Assembly: GCA_019316985.1 (NCBI GenBank)
Contig: CP079215.1
Coordinates: 682,001-746,000 of the forward strand
DNA length: 64,000 bases
Direction: 5' to 3'
From: Paraniabella defluvii
GTDB taxonomy: Bacteria > Bacteroidota > Bacteroidia > Chitinophagales > Chitinophagaceae
This document shows positions 32,102 to 41,758 of the stretch, one piece after another. Position numbers and translations under genes: made by a program. The notes beneath the pieces are model-generated. The model had not been told where the DNA came from, searched no databases, and saw only the letters and a list, made by a program, of their open reading frames with translations. Every line of letters starts with the position of its first letter. Position 1 is the first letter of the stretch.

Positions 32102-32105
32102 ACCA

Positions 32106-32137
32106 CAAATGTAATTATTTAAGCAATTGCTTAAATA
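32106..32137 (-). promoter_or_regulatory. mer promoter with ArsR palindrome 1
   Basis: A perfect 22-bp palindrome (32116-32137) has half-sites ATTTAAG and CTTAAAT separated by CAATTG. It adjoins a -7 box TACATTTG on the minus strand (plus-strand CAAATGTA, 32106-32113). The same half-sites with the same 6-nt spacer recur at the second mer cassette. Confidence 0.72.
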
Positions 32138-32231
32138 AAAGCATATTTTTAACGTACTGATAAGGAATTTTCGGTTAAACGCCATATTCTTCGCATATTG
32201 TGAGTGCAATTCGTTTCCCTTGAACCAATTC

Positions 32232-32331
32232 CATTATCTGCTTTGGCTCTTTCAATGGCCCTGATTATCTTTTCTCTAGTCAGTTCGAAATTGCCAATAT
32301 GATAATTCTACCGTGCGATTGCTATTTTCAT
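32232..32331 (-). pseudogene. nadE: Relic of nadE 5' end
   Basis: From ATG 32331 one frame reads MKIAIAR, TAG, then NYHIGNFELTREKIIRAIER AKADN. This matches the start of glutamine-dependent NAD(+) synthetases, whose nitrilase domain begins MKIAxAQxNYHIGNFE. After ~32 codons the similarity stops and the frame drifts into the mer promoter region. It has an in-frame stop and no remainder, so it is a fragment left by a recombination or insertion event. The rest of 32140-32395 holds nothing else recognisable. Confidence 0.6.
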
Positions 32332-32395
32332 TTTTGATTCTTATTTCTCTTCAATGCTTGGAGTGATTTGAGGGTAACATGGCTGGTTTTCCTGT

Positions 32396-33996
32396 TCATA
32401 GCAATATATTTTCTGTTTCCAAAAATTGTAAGAGATATTTTTTCAGATGTTCAGCGTCAAGCTTTGCTGCTCTATATGCGACATACATATCTGGTCGAAT
32501 CAGGTAACATCCGCTATCACTTATTCCAAATTTGTTATACAGAATTTTTGTTTGTTGAGTAAATGGAATTAGTTCGATGGAAAATAAATCTTTGAAAGGT
32601 TCGAGCAAGACTATTATTTCTTTGTGAACTGTTTGGGAAAAAGAAAAAGACAAAAGAATTTTCCTGAGTCTTTTCCTGAATGTTTTTCGTTTCGCTTTTT
32701 CACCAGAATATTGAATAAAAGGCAAACGGTCTCCGGGTTTAGGTGCATGGCGAGGAATCTTCCTAAAGAGGCATTTTGCGATAGCATTTTATTTCGGTAG
32801 TTAATTCCAGTTTCAGAAATCATTTTGAAAGCTAACCGCTGAATGAATTTTAGTTTTTCAAAAAGTGGAGCTACAAATTTTAATACAACCGGAATGATGT
32901 ATAACCTAAAAATTTTAATGAACTGCCTTTGACTTGTAACAACATTAAATACTCTATCTGTTGAACGAACCAGATTTCTGGCAATAGTTATTCGTTCTTC
33001 TGTATAGGTATCAAGCAAAGATGCTTTTGCTTTCCCTTTAATTACCAGTGAAAGCTTCCATGCAAGGTTATAGGCATCCTGCAATCCGGTGTTCATGCCC
33101 TGTGCACCTACCGGACTATGAATATGTGCTGAATCACCTGCAAGAAAACAACGTTGTTTTTAAAAGTAGAAGCATAGCGGTGATGAGCATGATAGGCAGA
33201 AATCCATTGCGGATCGTAAAGTTTTACCTTCATTCGGGTTCTTTCGGCATACCTGCTTTCAATATCTTCAAATGTAATATCTTCCTTTCCTTCAAGCTCT
33301 CTTGGAATGTTTCCTAATATCCTCCATCGTCTGTTGGTGAGTGGAAAAAGCCTCCAAATGCGTTGTCAGAAAAAGCTAAATACATTTCATCATCAGGTAT
33401 GTCAACTTTCGCCTTACAGTCGAGAACGAATAGAGATTGCTCATAAGTTTTTCCTCCAAAAGGGATTTTTAATTGCTCGCGAACCATGCTGTCTGTACCG
33501 TCAGCACCAACTAAATATTTTGCTGCAATTGTTTCTTCTTTTCCATCGGGCAATTTCAAAATAGCGGAAACACCGTTATCATTATTGATAAAACTTTTTA
33601 ACTCAGTCTGCCTGTCAACATGACGATTGTGATCATTTAGAAATTCTACCAAAATACTTTCTGTATGTGACTGTTCGAGCATGAGCAAATAAGGAAACTG
33701 CGTAAGCCCTGTTCCCATTTTATTCACTGTAACCCGTAATACTTTTCTGCCGTTAAAAAAGCACCAATTGCTTTTGCAATTTTTCCTTGCTGGATTGCCT
33801 TTTCTACGATACCCATTTGGTCAAGAATTTCTAAACTTCTTGCCTGAATAACGAGTGCTCTGGATTGAGCGGTGTGGTCCTTGGTTTTATCAATAATGCG
33901 AAAGGAGATTTTGTGAATGGCAAGTTGGCAAACCAGCATTAATCCAGTTGGTCCAGCGCCAACAATTAAGACATCGGTATTTGAAGCGATGTTCAT
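32396..33996 (-). CDS. FAD-dependent aromatic monooxygenase, frameshifted
   Basis: A ~535-residue flavoprotein hydroxylase of the PHBH/phenol-hydroxylase class. It has VLIVGAGPTGLMLVCQLA (FAD GxGxxG, residues ~9-26), VGADGTDSMVRE, and GDSAHIHSPVGAQGMNTG followed by LQDAYNLAWKLSLV. The C-terminal ~110 residues resemble the thioredoxin-like tail of pentachlorophenol-type enzymes (LIRPDMYVAYRA). Frame breaks lie near 33725, 33310-33170 and 32720. The substrate is unknown. It has no obvious link to metals and may be cargo beside the mer operon. Confidence 0.8.
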
Positions 33997-34023
33997 GATT
34001 TGTGTAAATGGCTGTTCATAATA

Positions 34024-36053
34024 TTAGAGTTTTATTTTTTGTATTCTAACTGCATTCATTATCGCTAATAACGCAACTCCCACATCAGCTATCACTGCTT
34101 CCCATAAATTTGCCACGCCTCCTGCTCCCAATACCAGCACAATACCTTTAACCACCATTGCCAAAATGATGTTCTGCCAGACAATGTTTCTTGTTATTTT
34201 TCCAATTTTAATTGCCGAAACGATTTTAGAAGGTTGGTCATTCTGAATGACTACATCTGCTGTTTCAATAGTAGCGTCGCTGCCTAAGCCACCCATTGCG
34301 ATACCGGCATCTGCTAATGCCACTACAGGAGCATCATTTACTCCATCACCCACAAATGCAATATGCCTGCCTTCATTTTTTATCTTTTGAACCTTTTCTA
34401 CCTTTGCTTCGGGCAATAAATCACCATAGGCTTCATCAATACCTATCTTTTTGGCGACATTATTTACAACAGCCTGTTTATCACCCGAAAGCATTACGGT
34501 TTTGATTTTTAGGTCGTGCATTTCTTTTACAGCCGCAGCGGCATCATCTTTTATCTCGTCGGCTATAGTGATATAGCCCGCATATTTATTGTTTATAGCT
34601 GTTACAACAACCGTATCTACCAAGTTTTCTAATTCAGGGGTATTCTATATTGTATTTTTTCAACAGCTTTAAGTTTCCGGCAAGTACTTCTTTACCTTCA
34701 ACAGTACCCTTTAATCCGTGTCCGGCTATTTCCTCCACATTAGTCGCTGCCGTATTGCCAATGCCATCACCAACATATTCTACAATTGCTTTTCCAACAG
34801 GATGCGTGGAATTTTTTTCAAGAGCTGCCGTTACTCTTAACAGATCTTTCTCATCTATCGTTTCCGGCATTACCTGCTGCACTTTAAATACGCCTTTTGT
34901 TAGTGTCCCGGTTTTATCCATTACAATAGCATTCACCTTTGTCATCACATCCAAAAAGTTTCCGCCTTTGAATAGTATGCCATTTTTTGATGCCAACCCA
35001 ATGCCACCGAAGTAACCTAATGGAATAGATACAACTAATGCACATGGACAACTAATAACAAGAAATACCAAACCTCGGTATAGCCACTCTATAAAAACAT
35101 AATTACCTACAAAAAAATAAGGGACTAACACTACTGCCAACGCCAGAAAGAATACAATAGGCGTATATACTTTAGCAAAACGGGATATAAATAATTGCGT
35201 TTGCGATTTGCGTGCAGTAGCGTCCTGCACCATTTCTAAAATCTTGCTTAGCTTACTGTCTTTGAATAACGATGTTACTTTTACCTCAGACACGGTGTTA
35301 AGGTTAATCATACCTGCTAAAACCTGTTCGCCTTGATACTTTGTATCAGGTCTGCTTTCACCGGTAAGTGCGGCTGTATTAAATGAAGAGTTTTGTGAAA
35401 GAAGCTCGCCATCCAGCGCTACTTTTTCGCCGGGTTTTATCTGAATGGTTTCTCCTAACTCTACTTCGGAAGGGTTTAGTACCCGGGTGCTACCATTACG
35501 CATTACAGTAACCTCATCCGGTCGAATATCCAGCAACGCTTTGATGCTTGCCTTGGCTCTCCGTACAGCAGTATCCTGAAACCATTCACCAATAGTATAA
35601 AATACCATTACCGCCACGCCTTCTTCATACTCTCCAATAGCAAAAGCCCCAATGGTAGCCACGCTCATTAATACAAACTCGTTAAAAATATCGCCTCTTT
35701 TAGCCTTCCGGAATGCCATTCGTAACACACTTGAGCCGGCAAGTAAATAAGCTACTGCATTTACAGCAAATCCTATAGGCTTAGAAAGTGTTATCTTAAA
35801 ACCATATTCCATTATAAGCAATACTGCAAGAATGAATAATGCTGCTAACAAATTCCAATGCTCCATCCACCCCGGCTTGCCGGGTGTTGCTTCTGCACCG
35901 TGTTCATGGTCAGGGTCATCATCTTCGTGCTCGTGATCATGATCATGCTCCTCATTTTTTGTATGAGTATGTTCAGGCTTTTTTTGGAGTAAGCTTTGTA
36001 AGCTCATCTAACTGTAAGTCTTTATCTTGTTTTTTGTTGTAATTATGCTCCAT
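34024..36053 (-). CDS. ZntA-like Zn/Cd P1B ATPase, His-rich N-terminus
   Basis: A divalent-metal exporting ATPase of ~675 residues. It starts MEHNYNKKQDKDLQLDELTK, then an His/Asp/Glu-rich stretch (EHDHDHEHEDDDPDHEHG) in place of an HMA domain. Motifs are [46 protein letters not shown] and [26 protein letters not shown] with a C-terminal membrane pair and the His-rich leader indicate Zn/Cd/Pb transport. Frame breaks lie near 35995 (A run) and 34630. It is followed after 10 nt by no minus-strand partner of its own type but stands in a run with NicO-like, CzcD and Fur genes. Confidence 0.87.
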
Positions 36054-36063
36054 AAAAATCTAC

Positions 36064-36681
36064 TTAATGAATAAAGAAGGTTATTATACCAACGCATATC
36101 AATACCAATCCTGTTATGCGTTTTTCGTTATGTTCTATGAAATGAGAATTAATCATTTGTATTCCTTTATACGCAATCATCACCAGTGTTACGATGCCTG
36201 TTATACTCACAACTCCATACACCAATGCCAACAATAAAATATTATCCAACCCATAGGCACCGGCGGCTAAGAAAAGACTTTCTACCTCAAGACATGGCGA
36301 TAAGAACATCATTAATACAAAAATCAATATCCACCTGGTTTTTGATTTTTTAAATTGTTGTATGTCTTCCTTTACTGTCTGATGATGGTGTGGAAGATTT
36401 ACTGAAAAATAAATCAACCCAAATAAAATCAATACTACCGGAGCTACAACATGCAAATAATCTTCGTAATGATGTGCTAATTTTGATCCTACCAATCCTA
36501 AGACGACTCCGAGGATAATAGTACCTAAAACATGGGCAGATGCGGTAATGGATGCAACGAACATGAGTTCAGACTTTGCCCAACCTTCGCTCTTAGCAAT
36601 AGCTACTAATGGCAACCAGTGGTTGGGAATAAGCGCATGAATAGCGCCCAATATTAAGGTGCCGGTAATAATGCTAAACAT
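36064..36681 (-). CDS. NicO/UreH-like membrane transporter
   Basis: About 205 residues with six predicted membrane segments. It starts MFSIITGTLILGA followed by HALIPNHWLPLVAIAKSEGW, then SITASAHVLGTIILGVVLG, a His-rich loop VNLPHHHQTVKED and FLSPCLEVESLFLAAGAYG. The HxxPxHWLP pattern resembles the NicO/RcnA and UreH-type metal transporter superfamily, so divalent-metal efflux is a fair guess. In this sequence it reads in frame with the upstream SpoIIAA-like gene. That fusion is most likely false (see findings), and ATG 36679-36681 overlaps the corrected upstream stop. Confidence 0.62.
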   Translation of the reverse strand: MFSIITGTLILGAIHALIPNHWLPLVAIAKSEGWAKSELMFVASITASAHVLGTIILGVVLGLVGSKLAHHYEDYLHVVAPVVLILFGLIYFSVNLPHHHQTVKEDIQQFKKSKTRWILIFVLMMFLSPCLEVESLFLAAGAYGLDNILLLALVYGVVSITGIVTLVMIAYKGIQMINSHFIEHNEKRITGLVLICVGIITFFIH

Positions 36682-37038
36682 TGGTTGATTTAATCCATTG
36701 TAGCGCCTTGCTACTATCCGCTGACTCAAAAACTTAATTTCTGCCTTTGTGAATGGCTTCATTATCTCTGTCATCCACTGCTGCCAGTCCTTTTCGCCTA
36801 CCATTGCTATTTTTTCAAAGTCATTAGCATGTTGCATGTCAAATTTTGCATCTTCCCAAAAGGCTTTCAGTTTCCAGCCTTTAAAATCTTCCATTTCAAA
36901 ATACCAACGAATATTTTTGTACCGCTTTAGCTTATTATAGAGCAATGGCAACAGCTTTCCATAATCCATTTCCGTTAATTTACCGATAGCTTTTGTTGCT
37001 ATAAGGTTATCCTGCGTTTCAGCTAATATTTGTAACAT
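36674..37038 (-). CDS. SpoIIAA-like (STAS/SEC14-type) protein, one-base indel
   Basis: It reads MLQILAETQDNLIATKAIGK, then IRWYFEMEDFKGWKLKAFWE, the conserved core of SpoIIAA-like proteins (PF11964 type). Near 36717 one G seems lost. Restoring it gives the family's usual ending QRDSSKALQWIKSTNV and TAG, and a total of 121 residues. It is cytosolic with no membrane segment. Its stop overlaps the start of the transporter, so the two form a translationally coupled pair. The role is unknown; the family often sits beside membrane transporters. Confidence 0.66.
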
Positions 37039-37094
37039 AATGATTGCTTTAAATGGTTCCTTTACATAAAAAAGTACATAAGCTTTGTTCTGTT

Positions 37095-37328
37095 TTAAAT
37101 GCTGTCCTCGGGTTTTGTTGTTATCAGCAACTTTAATAAACGGTCTTTTATTTCCTCGGGAAGTTCGTCGGTTATCCGCAATTCAAGTTCTTCTGACGTT
37201 TCATCAATGAATAAAGAATAATAGTCTTCCAGCTTTTTATTAAGGAAGAAAGCATCATATTCCATCCTGATACTTGTTGCCTGTTCTGTAAACTTCTTTC
37301 TCCAGCTATTTAGCTTCAAGCCATCCAT
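37095..37328 (-). CDS. Hypothetical acidic protein (77 aa)
   Basis: From ATG 37328 it reads MDGLKLNSWRKKFTEQATSI RMEYDAFF and ends LLITTKPEDSI. It is charged and helical, with no signal or membrane segment and no metal motif. An upstream start (37364) would add 12 Cys-containing residues, but the internal ATG looks more natural. I do not recognise a family. It lies 56 nt before the SpoIIAA-like gene in the same direction. Confidence 0.45.
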   Translation of the reverse strand: MDGLKLNSWRKKFTEQATSIRMEYDAFFLNKKLEDYYSLFIDETSEELELRITDELPEEIKDRLLKLLITTKPEDSI

Positions 37329-37420
37329 AAACAATATATTTTTCGTTTTACAATAACATTCCAAAAAACTAAAACCAGCATTATCTTTTGAATATTTTCA
37401 TTTGATTTACTAAACGTTTC

Positions 37421-38062
37421 TCAGTTATTAGGATCAATTACAGCCGAAAATGAATACACGATCTGTTCAATATCATCTTTGCTTTTTATCAGCGATGAGT
37501 TATAAAATCCTTCTTCTTTACTATTAATAATGTGCACAAACACTTCACCTTTTTGAAGAAAATCGGATAAAACAGGCTGGCCATCAGATTGCAGAAACAT
37601 TTTAAGCGCTGTTTCTCTGTCGCTCTTTAAACCAAAAATGCTAATCCATGAAACGGCATCGCCAAATGTATCTTCCGGTAGCATGGTTAAAGGCAGCAAT
37701 TTGAGAACTCTGCATAAGCTGCTTGTGCTTGCTTCTGTTGAAATTTCTTCTACGCCTAAAAACCCTTTATCAACCCCTAAGCCCAAACGATCGCTGGAAA
37801 GTAATTCGTATTTCCAGTTGACTTCTGCTATAACATTAATAAATGACAATTCTAAGAGATAAGGTGAATACCTGATAAGTAGGTATTTCTCTAAATGAGA
37901 CATTAAATATTCAGCTAAGGCAATATAATTGTGGAACTCATATTTGTATAAGATCGCCTGCGAGTCTGTTACAGGCAAAGAAACAGTAACAGGTGGCTGT
38001 GAAATATTCAGGTAGCTAAATATTCCTTGTTGATATTCCTTTTTAAAAACTATGTCTTCCAT
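37421..38062 (-). CDS. Hypothetical protein (213 aa)
   Basis: An intact frame starting MEDIVFKKEYQQGIFSYLNI and ending YSFSAVIDPNN. It is predicted soluble with mixed alpha/beta composition. I see no signal peptide, Cys/His cluster or nucleotide-binding motif, and I do not recognise a family. The continuous frame through 640 nt of otherwise indel-prone sequence supports a real gene. It lies between czcD and the small acidic gene, all on the minus strand, and may share their promoter. Confidence 0.55.
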   Translation of the reverse strand: MEDIVFKKEYQQGIFSYLNISQPPVTVSLPVTDSQAILYKYEFHNYIALAEYLMSHLEKYLLIRYSPYLLELSFINVIAEVNWKYELLSSDRLGLGVDKGFLGVEEISTEASTSSLCRVLKLLPLTMLPEDTFGDAVSWISIFGLKSDRETALKMFLQSDGQPVLSDFLQKGEVFVHIINSKEEGFYNSSLIKSKDDIEQIVYSFSAVIDPNN

Positions 38063-38117
38063 ACCTGTGAATCATTTATTTGCTGCACCATAAGTTACAC
38101 GCATGGTTGTAATAGCG

Positions 38118-39002
38118 TTACAAATGCGTTTCCTGTTCTTTATATCTATCCATTTCTATTTGTATGGTAGTATGATGAATTTTATAATTAGCCATAATAG
38201 CGTCGTTTATTAATTGTAAAGTTTCATTGTAAGGCAAACCTTCATTGATAATAATATGCGCACTCATAGCATTATATCCTGAAGTGAGTGTCCATACATG
38301 CAAATCGTGAACGGCTTTTACACCGGGAATACTTGCAATACCTATGCGTAGTTCCTCCAGGTTTACATCGCTCGGTGTCCCTTCCAAAAGCACACCTACA
38401 GCATCTTTCAGGAGTATCCATGTACGGGGTAGAATAAATAAGCCTATACCGGCAGATAAAATCGGGTCAGCATAATACCAACCTGTAGTAAGCATAATAA
38501 TGCCGGCTACAATAACGCCAACAGAGGTAAGCATATCGGATAGCACTTCAAAATAAGCTCCCTTCATATTCAGACTTTCGCCAGAACCTTTTTTAAAATC
38601 ATCATACCCGTGATATTTACAACCAACCCGATGGCGGCTACAATAAGCATAGCCTTACTTTCTACTTTGGGGGATTTAAGAAGCGCAGGTATGCTTGTAC
38701 AAAATGTAAAGTGAGATACCGATTAATACAACAGCATTGGCAAGGGCGGCTAAAATTTCGGCGCGGTAAAAACCATAGGTACGTTTGGCCGAAGCAGCAC
38801 GCTGTGTCACGTTAATTGCAAACAATGCCAATGCCAGGCCGCCCACATCAGTAAGCATGTGCCCGGCATCTGCCAATAAAGCAAGGCTTTTAGTAAGAAT
38901 ACCACCAATTACTTCGGCAATGAGATACGAGCTTGTTAAGGTGAGTACAATTACAAGCTTCCTTTTGTTTTTATAACCTGCCGATGCATGATTTCCCGAC
39001 AT
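38118..39002 (-). CDS. czcD: CzcD-type cation diffusion facilitator, frameshifted
   Basis: A Zn/Cd/Co-proton antiporter of ~294 residues in the inner membrane. TM2 has ALLADAGHMLTDVGGLALAL (HxxxD site), and TM5 has FEVLSDMLTSVGVIVAGIIM (family HxxxD position, here LSDMLTS). The C-terminal cytosolic ferredoxin-like domain has VKAVHDLHVWTLTSGYNAMS. The frame breaks between 38690 and 38570, where the third and fourth membrane segments lie. It starts 21 nt downstream of the zinc-ribbon gene, suggesting one transcript. Confidence 0.88.
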
Positions 39003-39023
39003 ACCTTAATGCTATTTTTGTGA

Positions 39024-39311
39024 TTAAAAATCAAGCAGATTACCCAAAAAGCCACGTCTGCCATGTTTACCATACGCGCCGTGCTTGCTGTCCTGATGGC
39101 CTCCTCCTCCATAACCACCCTGGTAATTAGGATTGTTGTAACTTGGATTGGACTGATTGGGTTCAGGCGTTCGTTGCTCCAGCGATTTTTCAATAATTTT
39201 ATCCAGCTCGCCTTTATCAAGCCATACACCCCGGCAATTGGGGCAATAATCAATTTCAATGCCTTGCCTTTCGGTCATGGCTAATGTTTCGTTGCAGTTT
39301 GGACATTTCAT
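39024..39311 (-). CDS. Zinc-ribbon (TFIIB-type) small protein
   Basis: An intact 95-residue protein. The N-terminal zinc ribbon MKCPNCNETLAM...YCPNCRGVWLDKGELDK (CPNC twice, residues 1-45) is followed by a Pro/Asn/Gly/Tyr-rich disordered tail (NNPNYQGGYGGGGHQDSKHG) ending GFLGNLLDF. This family (zf-TFIIB) is common beside zinc transporters in Bacteroidota. The neighbour is czcD 21 nt downstream. It may act as a zinc-binding accessory. Confidence 0.8.
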   Translation of the reverse strand: MKCPNCNETLAMTERQGIEIDYCPNCRGVWLDKGELDKIIEKSLEQRTPEPNQSNPSYNNPNYQGGYGGGGHQDSKHGAYGKHGRRGFLGNLLDF

Positions 39312-39529
39312 AGTTGAGAACTTATTTAGGAATAATGTTACTTATACTTCAAGCGTTTGTTTTTTTATAACGTCTCTCAAATTCTATAAAGTGCTTATCA
39401 GCCCAAGTAATGCGGATATCAACACCACGCACTTCCAACAATTCAATCTCATTGCTTTTTTGTTTAATGATTAATAAAAAGGAATAAAGTATGTGCAGGC
39501 ACTTTACACTGCACATACTTTAACGGCAT

Positions 39530-39901
39530 TTAGCTTACCTGAACATTTCCGTGATGTGCATGACAAGCATCGGCACATTTACGGCATTCCTCTGCACATT
39601 TTTTACAATGCTCATGTTCATGTTTACCGCACTCTTCGGCGCATTCGCGGCATACTTTTTCGCAAACAGCCAGATAATCATGAGCAAATTCGCTATCTCT
39701 GATTAATAGCTGAGCGCCGAGAAAGCATACGTCTGCACAATCTCTGTCCAGTTCAATGCAATGCGCCATTGGTGTTACGTCTTGCTCGTCCAAACAAGAA
39801 GCTGCGCAATTTTCGCAGGCAGTAGCACAGGCTAAAAGTTGCTGAATGAGGGCTTCGTGTTTGTGCCCTGAATGATGATGACCACTTTGTTGATGTTCCA
39901 T
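39530..39901 (-). CDS. Four-helix Cys-rich copper-storage protein (Csp/DUF326)
   Basis: An intact 123-residue protein. After a His-rich N-terminus (GHHHSGHKHE) come helices lined with Cys: LLACATACENCAASCLDE, DRDCADVCFLGAQL, CEKVCRECAEECGKHEHEHC and CAEECRKCADAC. The repeated CxxxC spacing along four helices is the Csp copper-storage fold, which binds many Cu(I) ions inside the bundle. No signal peptide is present, so a cytosolic Csp3-like form is likely. A 17-bp inverted repeat lies 63 nt upstream, at the end of the Fur-type gene. The 39312-39529 gap holds no gene. Confidence 0.87.
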   Translation of the reverse strand: MEHQQSGHHHSGHKHEALIQQLLACATACENCAASCLDEQDVTPMAHCIELDRDCADVCFLGAQLLIRDSEFAHDYLAVCEKVCRECAEECGKHEHEHCKKCAEECRKCADACHAHHGNVQVS

Positions 39902-39963
39902 CGTATTTGTTTTTAAGTGAAAAATGCCCTCAATTTGAGGATTACAAAATTATTTGATTGGTG

Positions 39964-39980
39964 ATGCAACTCAATTGCAT
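39964..39980. promoter_or_regulatory. Inverted repeat upstream of csp
   Basis: ATGCAACTCAATTGCAT is a perfect 6-5-6 inverted repeat between the Fur-type regulator stop and the csp promoter region. A partly similar GCAACACAACGCAA occurs upstream of the regulator itself (near 40424-40438). It could be the operator of that Fur-family protein. Confidence 0.4.
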
Positions 39981-40397
39981 TCATTTTTTACAATTTTTAC
40001 AAATGCCTCTTGCTACTAAGCTCATTTCCTGAAGATTAAAATCATCCGGAAGGTTTAATTTGGGTATTTGCACCTTCGGCAAACAATACAATTCCTTACA
40101 GTTTGTACAATAGAAGTGGATGTGCATGTCTGAATGAAGTCCGTTATTGCATTCATCTTGGCATAGCGCATATTTGGTTACTTCTGTTCCGTCTTTAATG
40201 GTGTGAATGATGCCTTTTTCTTCAAACGTTTTTAGCGTTCTGTAAAGTGTTACTCTGTCCGCCCGATGCAGTTCCGTTTCCAAATCGCTCAGGCTAATGG
40301 CTGCTTTCTGCTTTAATAAATATTCCAAAACCAGCAGTCGCACTGCCGTAGGATTAACTTGCTTTGCAATCAAGACGTTTTCCAGTTCCATGCTCAT
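39981..40397 (-). CDS. Fur-family metalloregulator
   Basis: An intact 138-residue protein. The winged helix includes LSDLETELHRADRVTLYRTL KTFEEKGIIH. The metal/dimer domain has HSDMHIHFYCTNCKELYCLP and the C-terminal CKNCKK, giving two structural CxxC zinc pairs. It is a Fur/Zur/PerR-type repressor; HxHFxCxxC is the usual signature, and the regulatory metal cannot be set from sequence. It lies between csp and the Czc efflux operon, both plausible targets. Confidence 0.88.
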   Translation of the reverse strand: MSMELENVLIAKQVNPTAVRLLVLEYLLKQKAAISLSDLETELHRADRVTLYRTLKTFEEKGIIHTIKDGTEVTKYALCQDECNNGLHSDMHIHFYCTNCKELYCLPKVQIPKLNLPDDFNLQEMSLVARGICKNCKK

Positions 40398-40528
40398 TGG
40401 ATCGTTTGTTTTACCGATTTATACTTGCGTTGTGTTGCTACAATGTTACAATGGTGGGTCGGAAACCCTGCTATTCAATAATAGTTCTTCCATAGGGTAA
40501 GAACCATGCAGGGCTCCAACCCATATGA

Positions 40529-41737
40529 TTATTCTTCCTCTTCTGCATTTTTCATTTTAGATAATAAGTCGTAAGCGCCTTTTAACACTACCTTGCTTTG
40601 CATGTTAAAACCTTCGGGAAGAGTAACAGCCGTAAATCCATTTTCCGTAATGCCTACGCCTACTTCTACCATACGGAAAGCGATATTTTGTTCTTCGGCT
40701 TTTTCTGTACTATCCGTTGTGTTTGCTGCAGTTGTTTCCGTATTTTCTGCTAAAATAAAAATGTAGTTTTTACCTCCAGACTGTACGACGGCTTCCTGTG
40801 GCAAGGCCGGCAAGGCAGATGCCCCTAACTCAATAATAGCATTCACAAACATACCTGGCAGCAAGTCTGAGGATGGGCTTGAGATACGGGCAAGTACATC
40901 CACCGTACGGTCTTCGTGAATGTCTTTACCAATTAGAGAAACTTTTGCTATATGCTCGTCACTTTGTCCAGTAGCGCTGAAGCGGATGGTTTGCCCTAAA
41001 GAAATGTGAGGAATATCCTTTTCGAACACCCGCACACGTACCAGCATATTATTCGTATTAGCAAGGTCGGTTATAACTTCATTTGCGCTCACGAATTTTC
41101 CTACATTAGCATACACTTTTGTTACATATCCACCTTGCGGAGCATAGATATTTGACCTTGGAGTGAAATTGCCATGATTAACACGGGCAGGGTTAATATT
41201 AATCATACGCAATTTTGCCTTCAATCCCTCAACCCTCGCCACCATACTATTGTATTCGCTCTGCGCTCTCTGGAGCGATTTACGAGCAGCGATGTTTTCT
41301 TTTACCAACTCTTCCTGCCTTGTAAGGTCTTGCTTTAAGAAAGATAATTGGCTGCTGCTTTCCATGTAATCCTGCTGAATTTGTACAAACTCGGGGTTTT
41401 CAATAGTAGCAACTACCTGTCCTTTTCCTATGTATTTCCCTTCAATTACATTCATCGTTTTTATATTGCCTCCGTAAGGGGAAGTGATGCTTATGGTTTG
41501 CTGCGGAGGAACATCAATGGTTCCTGATGCTTTGATGTAATTGGAAAGGTTTTTTTCTGTTACATTTCCTAACTGAACGCCAACTGCATTGTACTGCGTT
41601 TGAGTAAACTCCACGATGTTGGGGTCTACCGTTTTTACTGTTTGCTTTTCTGATTGCGTTTCTTCCGACTTTTTTGAAGAACAGGCTGCCAAAAATAAGG
41701 CGGCAATGAAAAGCGGTTTATAAAATGAATTAAGCAT
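40529..41737 (-). CDS. czcB: CzcB-like RND periplasmic adaptor
   Basis: An intact 402-residue lipoprotein (MLNSFYKPLFIAALFLAACS SKK). Barrel-sandwich halves (GTIDVPPQQTISITSPYGGN, GKGQVVATIENPEFVQIQQD) flank a coiled-coil hairpin (SLQRAQSEYNSMVARVEGLK). Beta-barrel and membrane-proximal domains follow, ending YDLLSKMKNAEEEE. It has no CPMHP metal head, unlike the two adaptors at 17-19.6 kb. It lies 21 nt downstream of the CzcA-TolC fusion, so pump, channel and adaptor come from two genes. Confidence 0.9.
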   Translation of the reverse strand: MLNSFYKPLFIAALFLAACSSKKSEETQSEKQTVKTVDPNIVEFTQTQYNAVGVQLGNVTEKNLSNYIKASGTIDVPPQQTISITSPYGGNIKTMNVIEGKYIGKGQVVATIENPEFVQIQQDYMESSSQLSFLKQDLTRQEELVKENIAARKSLQRAQSEYNSMVARVEGLKAKLRMININPARVNHGNFTPRSNIYAPQGGYVTKVYANVGKFVSANEVITDLANTNNMLVRVRVFEKDIPHISLGQTIRFSATGQSDEHIAKVSLIGKDIHEDRTVDVLARISSPSSDLLPGMFVNAIIELGASALPALPQEAVVQSGGKNYIFILAENTETTAANTTDSTEKAEEQNIAFRMVEVGVGITENGFTAVTLPEGFNMQSKVVLKGAYDLLSKMKNAEEEE

Positions 41738-41758
41738 AATGACTATTGATTTTTAATT

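Noticed and set aside
32102..32209. N-terminal extension of the first ArsR protein (start at 32209)
   Set aside because: The extension reads through the palindromic operator and -7 box; the paralogue starts at the equivalent of 32101.
36064..37038. Genuine SpoIIAA-transporter fusion protein
   Set aside because: Adding one G restores a normal SpoIIAA-like C-terminus and stop with an overlapping ATG for the transporter.
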